Source: Vitellaria paradoxa (Eukaryota; Streptophyta; Magnoliopsida; Ericales; Sapotaceae). From it: a stretch of DNA of 64,000 nt. Where the stretch lies: NCBI GenBank assembly GCA_019916065.1, contig CM034240.1, positions 39,706,561 through 39,770,560 on the forward strand. The letters are read 5' to 3'. The notes under the pieces were generated by a model. That model was not told the origin of the DNA, did no database searches, and saw only the letters and a list, made by a program, of their open reading frames with translations. The position numbers were made by a program, and so were the translations under genes. Below are positions 48,001-61,000 of this stretch, in pieces (within the stretch, counting starts at the first letter, position 1; the number at the start of each line of letters is the position of its first letter).

Positions 48001-51000
48001 AAGTGATGAGCCTCCACGCCCTTCGTTTCCTCTTGCAAATTCTAGCCCCTCACCAAGTTGTGAAAACTTAATTCCCACAACCCTTTCACCCAAGCACACT
48101 GAATGAACAGATGATTTATAGTCTGCACATTGGTTTTGCAAAGAATGATTGTAGGCAATATTTAAATGTCTTGTGAAACTTTGATATTAACACAGCAATA
48201 TTTTGTAGTTCCTACTAGCCAATTTAGCTGGATGTCCATGTGACCCCTTCCATGAATTTTAGAAGCGATTTTAACATTGTAATGGATGCATGGTGTTCAA
48301 AACTATGCGTGGTTCATTTAGTTTTAAGTTTGAAGTATGCTAATGTGATGTGATGTTGACTTCTTGACTGATACTCTTACATCTTTGTGCTCATCTCTTC
48401 CTTTACAGCCGTTTTGGCAAGTTGTAAGCTACAGTGACAGCAGAGGCAGAGGTGTTGTTGGTGAGAACCTCTAAAGCCCTTTGTGTGTTTAGCAGTTTTC
48501 TTGTCAAGTTCTTGTTCTTATTGTTTCCTTTATTTGTTCATTCTATTTGTCTATATATATTGAATTACATTAAATAGGTTCTTGTTGACTTCTGCTTTTT
48601 TTTGGTTAGGTGTGCTTGAGGCAAATTTTATTGAGCCTACCCACAATAAACAAGATTTCGAGAAAACTTCTGTTTTTCAAAAGCTTGAAACCCGCTTGAA
48701 GGAAATGACATGGGAATACTGGTAAGCTAATCAGAGACTTATATCTAAAAGATTTTTAAGTATGTCTAATCATGTAATTTTGTGTTGGCTGAATTAGTTT
48801 TCAATTGTTGGTCTTTCAATTTCTCTTTTTTTATCTACTTATCATTTTAGCCAGCAGACTAAGTTTATTATGTAATGTGATTGGGAGATCTAAGAAGCAT
48901 GAACACTGAATCAGTACACTGACACTGCAAGAATGTGTTGACTCGATGATTTTAAAAAAATGCCAAGCATGACATAGCAGGGACTTGGCAAAAAAATATA
49001 TGTCTTAAACATTAATATTTTAGTCAAACACAATAGAAATAATACAAGATAACACTATCTAAACTTAAAAACCATGCATCTCATAACTTAAAATCAATAG
49101 ACAAGTTGGATAATGATTACATTCCATCCAAATCGATAACTAACACAGCATTTTAACAAAACATTGTTCTGTACATTCATAAACTAAAATGTTCATCTAA
49201 CCATCTGAATATAAATTTCTTATTAAAAAAAATGTTCAAAACGAGTTCGTGTCCAAGTACATTTGAACAAATTATTATTATTATTTTTAAATCTTACTTG
49301 GAAAAAGGTGAGTCCAGCATGTTAGAGTCCCCATGTGAATCTAACTCGCGAATAGCACCCTTGATGAAGAGTCCATGCTTATTAGTTAGAGTTGTTTCAT
49401 TGTCCTGTGGAATCATTTTCTGGAGCTTTGTTCATTCTTCATTTTTCCTTGATAAATTTTTTCTACATCGCCTGGGTGTAAAATGGGAATGTGCTATATA
49501 TGAGGGTTCGTGAATCTATCTAGTATAAGGCCTTTTCTGAGGCAACTGTGTGGGTCTCAGAGAAATAAAACCGTAAGGTTTGCAAAGATCAAAGCAGATA
49601 ATATTGTACTATGTAGATTATGGGCTATTATAGATGGTATCGGAGCCTGACCCAGCTAGAAGTGTGGGGCCATGCAAGGACGCATGCTCTATTGGGGGGA
49701 GAATTGTGAGGGACTTGTGTCTATGAGGGACTTTGTCTGCGAGAAAGTGAAGCAGGGGGTGAAGTAGAGAAGTAATGCCTCTGTTTTACAGGTGGGGTGT
49801 GGGATGTGAATGTGCTATAAATGAGGGTTCATGAATCTATCTATTACCAGGCTTTTTCTGGGGTCTCATTTTTGGTGATGAATTGTTTGCTTCTTCTTCT
49901 TCTTTTTAATGTAGTTTTTATTCATCTATGTTTTGACTGGATAAAGGAGAAGGGGGGGGGGTGGTTGAATCATCTATGTTAGTACTAGAGGAAAAATTGC
50001 AAGATTTGATCTTTTCAACTTTTCTGGTGATGAATTGTTTGTTTCTTCCTCTTCTTCTTCTTCTTCTTCTTCTTTATAATTTAGTTCTTATTCATCTATG
50101 TTTTGACTGGCAAAATGGGGTGATCATCTGTATTAGTATTAGAGAAAAAATTGCAACATTCGATCTTTTGGTGGTGTATTAACACCTTGTATGTTTATGG
50201 TTTCTAAGGACAAATTTGATATTTTGGTGGCGTGTTAACACCTTATGTGGTTTATGATTTGTAAGTTGGTGTAATAAATGGCCAATGCCTATTGGTGAAC
50301 TTTGGCAGGGATTACCACTGTGGACTTCTTGGGTATCAGGTTAAGAAAAAGACTAGAGCACCAACCCCTTCTCTGGGGTCAGCTGATGGACCACGCAATA
50401 TTAAGCAACAACCTGTTATTTTGACCAAAAGTTCCTCTACTGTTGGTAGTACAAGAGCAGCATCGACAAGTGTAGCACTGGTGCAACCAGTGGCTGCTTC
50501 CTCCTATTGCATTGTAGGAAGCCCTGGACAATCATTACCCAACTCTCAGAGGAATTCCCAGCAAGGTAAATGTTGAAATAAAATAAAGGGGTAATTACAT
50601 TTACCCTCTTGTGGTTTGGACTAAAAACACTTATCCTCCCCTAGTTTAAAAGTAAACATAATCTCCCCTTGATTTAGACTAAAGTACAAAACTGCCTGAA
50701 TCTGTTAAATTTAACTGGATTTGTGCCTTATAAGTCAAAATTTGTTGAGGGAAAAGATCCCCACAAAAATAGAAATACATTTTGCTCATTTTTATGTTAA
50801 AATGAAACATTAGTTTAATTTTAAAAAGACTTAATTTGCCTTTATTTTTCTAAATAGTATCTTTTGGACCACATATGAGTTTATATGGCACTTATAACAT
50901 AAATCAAATTAAATTTACCATTTTCTTTCAATTTTGCTCTTTAGTGTAAAACATGAGAGGGTTATGTGTTGTTGACCTTTAAATTAGGGCGGGTCATGTG

Positions 51001-54000
51001 TTTTTGGGACAATTTTGAATGGGGTAAAGTGTAATTACCCCAGTATGTTTACTGCCAACATTTCCAACTTTTTTTATCATACAATTCGTTTAAACCTGTG
51101 TAGGAGAACGATTAAAGAGGAAAGAAGGTCATCACTTAGAAGAACCTGAAAAGGTGAAAAGAAGGGTAGGAGTTGAAATAATTGATTCTAGGCCGACTCA
51201 GGAGATACAGGTTTGAATTTGGACTCCATATCTGATATTTCCATGTCATTGATTGCCACCTATACTTCAAGCTCTTGACAAGTTGCTTGTAATCACATTA
51301 TTCAAATTGAAGTTTAATATCATTATGACATTTCTATTACGAAAACTGGCTTTCATTTTAGTCAAATCATGTTATAAGGTATTGCCATATAGTGCACCCC
51401 CTTACCCCCAACCAAAAAATATACATATAACTTCTTTTCAATTCTGGATACCCAATTGTTTAGGGATAATTTAAGTTGTCTCAAAGATTAGAAACTATTA
51501 CGAGCCAATGCTGCTAAATTGTGCATCTATTGGTTGATTATTGTGTTTGTGAGACTTTACACACTTACAATTGCCTTAATTGTTATATGTTATTATCTGT
51601 ATGCATATTTTTGTGTATGCTGATTTGTGCACCTGGCTATACATTTAGATAAGCCACTCGTGTTTGTAAGTCTTACTAGAGTTGAAAGCATCTGTGGATC
51701 TGATGTTGAATGTTATCTCCATTTCAGTAATGCCTCAACTAAGTTTTTTTTTTTTTTTTTTTTTTAAATTATTATTATACCAAGTTACTATTGCACAAGG
51801 ATTCCACTCTCTAGCCATTTAAAAGTAACTGAATTACAGTTTAAGTGACCATTTTGTTCCTATTAAAAAAAAATCTCACTTCGATAAAATCAAGCTTCTC
51901 AAACCAGTGTAAGATCTTAATGGCCCTCTTCACTTATTGCCTATTGGTTTTGAGTTGGATGCTTTAACGTTGTATCTATGCAGAGATTTGGGAGGACTCG
52001 TCCCTTCTTTTATCATGAACTTTGTGCTTCTTAATTTCTCCTTTTGCACTTCTTATTCTTATACTTGGTTCACCTATCTGTCTGCCTATGCAAGTAGGGG
52101 GTCACTTGTGGGGTGTGTGTTAAAATATATCCCACATCAATAAAACTAAGCTTCTCAACTCAATTTAAGATTCTAATGGTTCTCTTCACTCTTTCCAATT
52201 GCTTTGAGTAGGATGCTTCATCAGTTCATTTTTGTTTTTAATTCAATTCATGGTCCAGTAATAAGTGATAACAGGCTACATAATAAGTGATGATATGCTA
52301 AATAACAAGAGGTAGCGCTCTCTCTTTTTAAACCTGGCTATGTAGATGGTGGGATTTTAACTTGGTCTTTGGTATAGCTACTAATAGAGTTTGTAGGTAC
52401 CTAGGCAATGTTAGCAGGACCTAGGCCGTGACAACACCTGAAAGATACAGTGACAGTAAGATTATTGTGTGATACTACCTTAGAATGATCCAATCAGCCA
52501 CAGGAAACTTCTTGCATGCTGTCCCTGCAACGAATTCCGTCTACAGCAAGCACCAACTTTAGCACTACAGAAATTTCCCAAGCCTAGAGCAAGGCTTAAA
52601 GTTTTTCCCCAGTGGAGGGGGACCTTAATCTACTTAATAACAGGATCATTGGGGTCTAGTGGTTTGGTGGCTAGAATCAAGAGAGTTGTCTAGACTCACT
52701 CAACCAATCTAGACAGAGATCATTAGGAGGTGTCTTTACCATGAAAGGCCACGCCAGTATGGGGCTAAATCCCTGTTAAGTAGATACAGTGTCTTGACCC
52801 ATGCCCTTAGGGACTACTCTTGGCCTATATATACATACAACTATCTCTTTTCTAAGGAGATCATTGTCACTACTATCGTCATAATTATTCTCTCCATGAT
52901 CTCTCTCTTGCTGCAAACTGCCTTGGTTCTCACTCTACCGACCTCCGGTTATTTGGTAGTAGACGACGTTCGGCATTGTTTACAAATGGTCTAATCATCC
53001 GTCTCCTAGGTCTAATCACCCACAGATTTCATTTGCTAAGCTTGTGGGCTACTTAACGCATACAATATCTTTTTCAAACTATTTAAAAAACTCTATTTCA
53101 GCTGAAAGCCAAGTGCACTACCCTTGATTCAGTTTGTGAAAATATAAAGCAAACAATTGTTTATCAATGGTTGAAACCTTGAATATATTTCTTCCATCAT
53201 CAGTTGCAAAAAGCAGCCTCACTGACCCATTGCTCAGAATCCTTTTATTGTGAGGAAGGAAAAGAGTAGGGATGGGATATCATTTTCTGCTGGTTCTCAA
53301 ATTCTCTTTGCCCAAAATGGCAGTAAGGAGGGAAAAAGGTGTTAACATAACCTTTTCATGTATTTGTGGCTGAAGACTCTTTTCATACACAGGGTTGTAC
53401 ATTTAAAATCAAGCAATGTCCCTCTCATCGTGCATCCTTTCGTTCCTACTCAGCAAAATAAAAGGGTGAGGGTACTCTTCTTTTTGAGGATAGTAGGATA
53501 CATTTTCCAGTCTACCTACCTTGTCTTCATTTTTCGAATTCTCATACTTGATTGATGATTTAGCTGCCTTTCATTCAACTTTGGATGAAATCAATTTGAC
53601 ACTCTTTCCGTCTTATAATTAAAGTATCTTCTACCTATGTCATTCTTAGTATCCTGTTATAATAAAGTTACTATTGAATGCATAACATATGGATTTTTAC
53701 ACTTCCATTAACATGAAGTTATAAACTAATAGCCCTAATTTTTGTAATTTCAAATAGATGGATTGAACAAACCAAGTTACCCAAAGATGAATTCATCCCA
53801 AAAACCAAATTTTCCGTCCCTTGCCTCCGCACCCCCTGCCCTCCCCCCTTGCACACTAGCCACATTGCTTCCCCTAGCTCCGACACTCCTACCAAGCCCA
53901 CCCCCACCATAGTCCAATGCCGTACTCTCCCACCCACTACCCTAGTCCCTACAACCCCTTCCACCACCATGCCCCTCCTTTTCTTCTTCATCCTCAATCT

Positions 54001-54971
54001 TTAAAAAAAAAAGAAAAAAAAAAAAAAAGAAATAGTGCAAGTTGTTATAACTAAGGTTACTAAATCGGGATCTTACGTTTGGATCGTTTTGGGGGTTTAT
54101 AAGATCAAATTGTAAGATTGATCAGGGATCATAAGATCCTACCGGGAAGGGAAAATCATGCATAATAGTTTTTATTTGAATATAATCAATTAAATGATAT
54201 ACAAAAGTAGAAGTTTTAAAAAAAGAGTAATACAGTACAAAGTATTAACATATATAACTGAAGGGGATCTCAGACGCATGGCATCCATCCTTCTCGGGCA
54301 TGTGGCTTACATCTAGGTGGGAAACAAGTTGGTAGTTGGAAAAGCGGTTACCTTTCGTATCGCATTTAAGAAGGAACAACAAAGGGGTGTCTATCTCCAT
54401 TGCCGATTATGGCTCCGGTCACGTCCGTTTCGACCATGCAGCTTAATTCTTGCTGCCACTGCATCATTGCCCATGATTACCGAACATAGATAATACGTGC
54501 GAGGAGGCCTATAAATATGAATGAAGTGAATGGGGAAGGCAAGTATCACCTACTTAGAGAAATCCAAAGTAATTCTCTCCTTTGTACAGCGCTCACTTGA
54601 CCATCGGAGGGGCCTGCAGCTGAATACAAACTGGCTGGTAATTCCCTATTTCTCTTGCCAAAGTATCAGACCTGGAGTATCAACATCAGTGAACATTGGA
54701 CCGATCATGTGCCTAGCATTCTGGCACCTTGTCGGCCACGTCATCAAAAGCTTCATCCATATTTTTTGACACTTCAATAACAAGAATAAAAATGATTTAA
54801 AAAAAAAAGGATATGGAGAAGATGATGAGTTTCGTATTAAACCTTTTACAATCTAAAGTGATAGTAGTAGTAAAGGGGTAATAAGATAATATAAAAAGGG
54901 AAAAAATTGAATGAGAGTTTTTATTTTAATAATTAATTGTTAAAAAATAATGAGAAGAAGAAAATGAAATA

Positions 54972-55015
<44 letters not shown>

Positions 55016-58000
55016 GGGAGTGACCTGTTTGACAAACTAAAGATACAAAATGAAAAAAATGTAGTGAACTACCATTTAAGGAGGAGAAGAGAGAGTTCAT
55101 ACCTATTTTTATTTTAGAAGGTCAAAATTACAAATAAAGATATTTGAATTTTATTTACGTTCTTTTAACTCTCTAATTCTTTTGAAATTTTGCAATGTAT
55201 AAATATCTTTATGGGGTTCAATATTACTTATTTTTAATTACTTTAGACATAGTATAAATTTTTATATATTATACAAATGTGAAAATACTAACAAAAGAAC
55301 ATACTAAGTAAGAAACAATATATGGTTTCGATCAGATAAGATCGAGATCTGAATCGGGATTCTATGATCCCATAAGATCCTAGTTGAAAGTTTGGTGAAA
55401 AGAATTCAGAGACTTGATTAGCCTCCTTCTCTTTCATTATATTTATAATGAGCGAATTACATCAAAAAAGGAAATTACAATCTGAGGTTTCCTAAATATA
55501 TTCAATCACGTATCCTAATTACAGTCAATCAAATATTATAAAAATCTTGGAATATTCTGACACTCCCCCTCAAGCTGGAGCATAGAGATCAAATATGCCC
55601 AGCTTGGAACAGAATTGTTGAAATAGAGATCGAGACAAAGGTTTAGTGAATATATCACCCAACTGAGAATTTGAGTGTACAAACGGAGTGGTAAGATCTT
55701 TCTTAAGTAGGAGATCGCGAATAAAATGACAATCCACTTCTATGTGTTTTGTTCGTTCGTGAAAAACTGGATTGGTGGCAATAAAGATGGCAACTTGATT
55801 ATCACTATACATTGACATTGGAGCTAAAACTTTAATACCAAAATCCTGGAGTAATGAACGAACCCAAAGCATTTCTGCAGTAGTATGAGCCATGGCACGA
55901 TATTCAACTTCAGTACTAGACTGAGCAACTACTGTCTGCTTCTTACTATGCCAAGTCACAAGATTGCCACCAACAAAAGTACAATATTCAGAAGTAGACC
56001 TCCTATCAGACCTACTACCAGCCCAGTCTGCATCACTGTATCCTGTTACATCCAATGTGGCAGAAGGTCGATAAAGTAATCCCTGGCCTGGAGATCTCTT
56101 CAAGTACTTCAAAATTCGATATACAGCATCAAAGTGTGGCTGACGAGGAGCATGCATAAACTGGCTAACAACACTAACAGCATATGTAATATCTGGTCGT
56201 GTCACAGTAAGATAAATCAACTTTCCTACAAGACGACGATATCTGCCAATATCGGGAAAAGGATTACCACTCTCGGAATCAAGACGAACTATAGGGTCCA
56301 TAGGAGTATCAGCTAGTCGCGCACCCAAGAGACCAGTCTCGGTAAGCAAGTCCAGTACATATTTCCTTTGAGATAGAGATATGCCCTGTGAAGACCGAGC
56401 AACCTCAATCCCTAAGAAATAACGTAAAGCTCCGAGATCCTTTGTGTGAAACTGCCTTGCTAGATGTTGCTTCAACTCGTAAATTCCTTTCTCAGAGATA
56501 ATAATATCATCAACATAGACAATCAGAATAATAGTACCAGTGGATCCATGATGTATGAATACTGAGTGATCAGATGTAGATCGGCTGAAGCCATAATCCA
56601 AAAGAACCTTACTAAATCGATCAAACCATGCACGTGGGGATTGCTTGAGACCATACAAAGCTCGATTTAATTGGCAAACGAGGTGCTCACTGCCTGAAAC
56701 AACATACCCAGGGGGCTGGTTCATATATACCTCTTCTTGAAGTTCTCCATGTAGAAAGGCATTTTTAATGTCCAATTGAAACAAAGGCCAAGATCGACTT
56801 ACTGCTACTGCCAGAAGGATACGAACTGAGTTAAGACGAGCAACTGGAGAGAAAGTCTCCAAATAGTCAATGCCATAAGTCTGTGTATATCCCTTAGGTA
56901 CCAATCGAGCTTTGAGTCGCTCAACAGATCCATCTGGTAAATACTTGATAGTATATACCCATCGACACCCCACTGTCTTCTTTCCAGGTGGAAGAGATAT
57001 AAGTTCCCACGTATGATTATGATGTAATGCACACATCTCCTCATCCATCGCTGATTTCCAGTCCGGTGATAATAAGGCCTGCTCATAAGAGGTAGGAATA
57101 GAAACAGAGGACAAAGCACAAACAAATGATCGTAGATGAGGTAATGTACGATGATTAGAAACAAAGTTAGTAATAGGATGTTTAGTGCAAGTACGTTTAC
57201 CTCGTCGTAGGGCAATGGGAAGATCATCAATAGAAGGTATAGGTTCAAACTCAGGAGATGTAGTGTTATGATCTTTAGAGGTTGCGGAAGCATTTGTGGC
57301 AGGTGGCTCGGGATCCACGGGTGGAGAGTCGACCGGTGCTGAGTGAGCGGTAGGACGAGATCGACGATGATGTACCTGCAAAGGAGAAGATAAAGGAGGA
57401 GATCCCTGTAATAATGGAGGCAGACTAGGGCTAGGAGCAGGAATAACGGGATCAGGGAGAACAAGATCATCCAAAGGAGTAGTAGTCGACTCCCCCTCTC
57501 CGGAGGAAGGAGAAACCTCCCCCTCACGAGGAAAATAAGAAGTAAACTCAAAAAAGGTAACATCAGCACTCACGAAGATTCGTCTAGAAGAAGGGTGATA
57601 GCAACGATAACCCTTTTGAGTGTGAGAATAGCCAAGAAAAATCCACCGTCTGGCACGAGGGGAGAGTTTATCTAAACCGGGATCGAGGTTATGAACAAAC
57701 GCAACACAACCAAAAAGACGAGGAGTTAGGGAAAATGGGGAAGTGGAGGGATATAGAAGAGAAAAGGGAGATCGATTACCTAGAGAAGTCGATGGAACTC
57801 GGTTAATAAGGTAACAAGCAGTCAAAACCGCTTCACCCCAATATGGTTTGGGAACATTCATATGGAAACACAAGGTACGAGCCACATCTAACAGATGACG
57901 ATGTTTGCGTTCAGCAACGCCGTTTTGTTGGGAAGTATGAACTCAAGTGGTCTGATGAATGATGCCCTGTTCAACACAAAAGGTATTCATGATAGATTTA

Positions 58001-61000
58001 GTGTATTCCAAGGCATTATCAGAATGAAGAATTTTGATGCATTTATTAAATTGGGTAAGAATTTCATTGTAAAAACGTAAAACAATAGCAGGTAATTTTG
58101 AACGGTTTTTCATTAGAAATAACCAAGTCATTCGAGAGTAATCATCCACAAAAATAACAAAATACCAATATCCATTAAATGTTGAAACTCAAGAAGGATC
58201 CCAAATGTCCGTGTGGACTACATCAAAAGGTTTCGACTCACGATTATTATGACTAGGAAAGGAACTACGGTGATGCTTGCCTAGCTGACAGGCTTCACAC
58301 TCAAGACTTGAAACAGACTCTAAATTAGGAACTGCTAACTTGAGTCGACCCAAGGAAGGATGTCCCAAACGGCAGTGCCATTGAAAAGGAGAGACAGTTG
58401 TACTAAAAACAGAATGAGAAATAGAAAAGCTAGCAGGATCAAGGTAATAAAGTCCATTCTGCTCACATCTCGAACCAATCGTCCTCTGCGTCTTGAGATC
58501 CTGAAAGACACAAGAAGAAGGGGAAAAGGTTATAGAGCAATTTAATGATTTGGTGAGTTGACTAACAGATAATAAGTTAAAAGGAAACTTAGGGACATAT
58601 AAACTAGAAGGTAGGGTAAGGGATGAGGAAGGCTGAAGTAGTCCTTTACCAGCAACAGACCGGTAGGACCCATCAGCTAAGGTAATACGATGTGTAGTTT
58701 GAGTCAAGTCAGAAAATAAAGATGGGTTACCTGAGACATGAGTACTTGCTCTAGAGTCAATAACCCATTGAGGAGCAGAATCAGTAAAACAAGCAGTACT
58801 ACCTGAATAAGCAAGTGTGACAGTGGAACTGGAAGAGCGAGAAATACAGAGAGCTTGCACAATAGCATCTAATTCAGCAGCAGAGAAGGGACCCTATAAA
58901 TCAGAATGGGGTACTGATGGTTCACCAAAGCTAGCAACACTTGGACCAGAATCTCCCCCCATAGATTCCACAGCAACATGATGGGTTTGCTCAGGGCGAC
59001 CATAGTTCTTCCAACAATATGGCTTTGTGTGATTTGTACCACCACAATGATCATATTTCTTGGTTCCTTTCCCAGAGCCTCGAGAACCGCCACAAGGAGT
59101 ACAACCACCACGAGAACCTCCACGAGAATTACCTCGTCCACCACTAACCAAAGCAGCAGAATCAGAACCACAAGAGGAAGAAGGTGTTGTTCAAGAATGA
59201 TGACCTAATGAGGAACGCTGTAATAGCCATAGAAGGAATAGTCTCTCCAGCCAGAAGTTGATCCCGATAGCCACGAAGATCATCATCCAGACCAGCTAGA
59301 AGCAAAACAGTCATAAGTTCCTTCCATTGCTTTATCATATCAGCCTTAGTCTCTGGAAAAGGACGAAGCTGTATCAAACGATCTCCAAGCCCCTTCAGAT
59401 TGCTATAATACTCAGAAAGAGATCTACCATTTTGTCGAAAGGAGAAAAGTCGCTCATAAGCTTCAAAAATTTCAGAGACATTGCTGCGCTGAGAGGAGTC
59501 AGCTAAAGAGTCCCAAATTACCTTTGACGTATTACAAAGTGATACAGTATGAAGTACAGAGGGCTCCAAGCTGTGCCATAACCAATTCATAACCACGGCA
59601 TCTACAGCACGCCACTGCTTATAATTAACAGACTTTGAATCAGGAGGTAAGTCAGTAATAAAGTGTTCCATCTGTCTACCAATTAGAAAAATCCGGACAG
59701 CATGGGACCATGTCAAATAATTCGTCCCGTTCAATTTTTCACTGGAAATTGATCTTGGAAGACTATCAGATGAAATAACCGGAATCAAATCGGAGGCCTT
59801 CTTAGGAGAATCATCAGCCATCTTCAACAAATAAAAAAGAGTAACAGCCAAACAGACCTTAAGCAAATGGGGACAAAACAACAGAGAAGAAAACAAAAAT
59901 CAGATCAGCAGCGGAAGGTCCAGACCATCAACCGAGACAAACCAGCAACGAAGGAAAAGAGATCTGTCGACAGCGAAGAACGACGATGGATTAGCCGGCG
60001 ATCGGTGAAGAACAGCAACGAACCACGATCAGATTGATTGAGCCCCAATCGTCAGATTGAACGACGAGACCTTAGGGCTGATCGAGCAATCCAGCCATCA
60101 GATCGTGACCCTAGGTCGCTGGACAAGGGATCCCGACGAAGGTCTTGGGCCGACGAACAAGACGAAGAGAGGCGACCGAGACCTCTCACCAACGAGCGAT
60201 GAGACGAAGTCATCGGCCGGAAAAGAGATCTGCACCGACGAGTGACGAGACGAAGGAGGAAGCCGAGGTCTTCACCGACGATCGACGTCGATCGAACCCA
60301 CTGGAATTGGTGGGTCTGTCGCAGCTAGTTGTGGTCGGACAGAAGCCACCACCGACGATCGGAAAAAAAAAACAGTAACCTTTTCTCTTTTTTTTTTTTT
60401 AATTTCCTGCTCTGATGCCAAATTGAAAGTTTGGTGAAAAGAATTCAGAGACTTGATTAGCCTCCTTCTCTTTCATTATATTTATAATGAGCGAATTACA
60501 TCAAAAAAGGAAATTACAATCTGAGGTTTCCTAAATATATTCAATCACGTATCCTAATTACACTCAATCAAATATTATAAAAATCTTGGAATATTCTGAC
60601 AATCCTACACTAAAATCATAAGATTTTACATCCAATGGAATTTTTATAGGATTCGGATCGTTTTGTCTAAAATGGATTGTAAAATCCAGGTCAGGATTGT
60701 AACAATTATGGTTACAAGATGAAGTGCTACATAAATGAACTAGAAGAGGGGGATGGCGATGGCTGCGGCGATGGACTTGGGCAATGGGAGGGAAAGGCCT
60801 AGAGTGCTATGTAGTGCTGATTTGCACCTGTTATAGCTATGAGTAGCACCTAGATGTTGTAACGACTAGCGATATCCTTTTTTTTTTTTTGAAAAAAAAA
60901 AAAAAAATCAAGCGGTGGCAAGGGCTTGAGGCAATAGTAATCTATGTTACATGGACTTTTTTAAATATATGATGTACCCCTGTTGGATAGTTGGCAGTTG

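Larger units (their letters stand above)
40490..48408 (+). other. MORC intron L-M (7.9 kb) carrying a full-length L1
   Basis: Most of the intron is the L1 at 41568-47477. It also holds an 80-bp tandem duplication at about 40608-40770, a TTC run near 40974-41006 and a minus-strand L1 tail near 47722-48130. The stretch 41007-41548 has nothing recognisable. Exon L ends phase 0 and exon M continues in frame, so the intron must be removed as one unit. Confidence 0.85.
48722..50308 (+). other. MORC intron N-O (1.6 kb)
   Basis: The intron contains a TRIM-like remnant (about 49470-49870) and a tandem duplication (49871-50180), described separately. 48722-49230 is AT-rich with no named feature. Confidence 0.8.
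55385..60601 (-). mobile_element. Copia-2 LTR retrotransposon, near-identical LTRs
   Basis: LTRs of 178 bp at 55385-55562 and 60424-60601 differ at one position that I can see. On the minus strand they run TGTCAGAATATTCC to CCAAACTTTCA. The primer-binding site TGGCATCAGAGC (60409-60420) and a polypurine tract GAGGGGGAG beside the 3' LTR are present. ATCCTA flanks the element at 55377-55382 and 60602-60607, with two extra bases (GT) on the left. The order gag, protease, integrase, RT, RNase H defines Copia. The coding region is broken (next entries) although the LTRs say the insertion is recent. Confidence 0.95.

Noticed and set aside
56805..57569. 254-codon Leu-rich minus-strand ORF
   Set aside because: It is another frame of the Copia-2 linker and RT; the Leu richness is a frame artefact.
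55570..57885. 771-codon ORF as a host gene
   Set aside because: It is Copia-2 integrase/RT/RNase H between matched LTRs.
59162..59208. C-terminal end of the gag frame as a true protein end
   Set aside because: The Gly/Arg-rich region and knuckle continue in another frame, so this is a frameshift.
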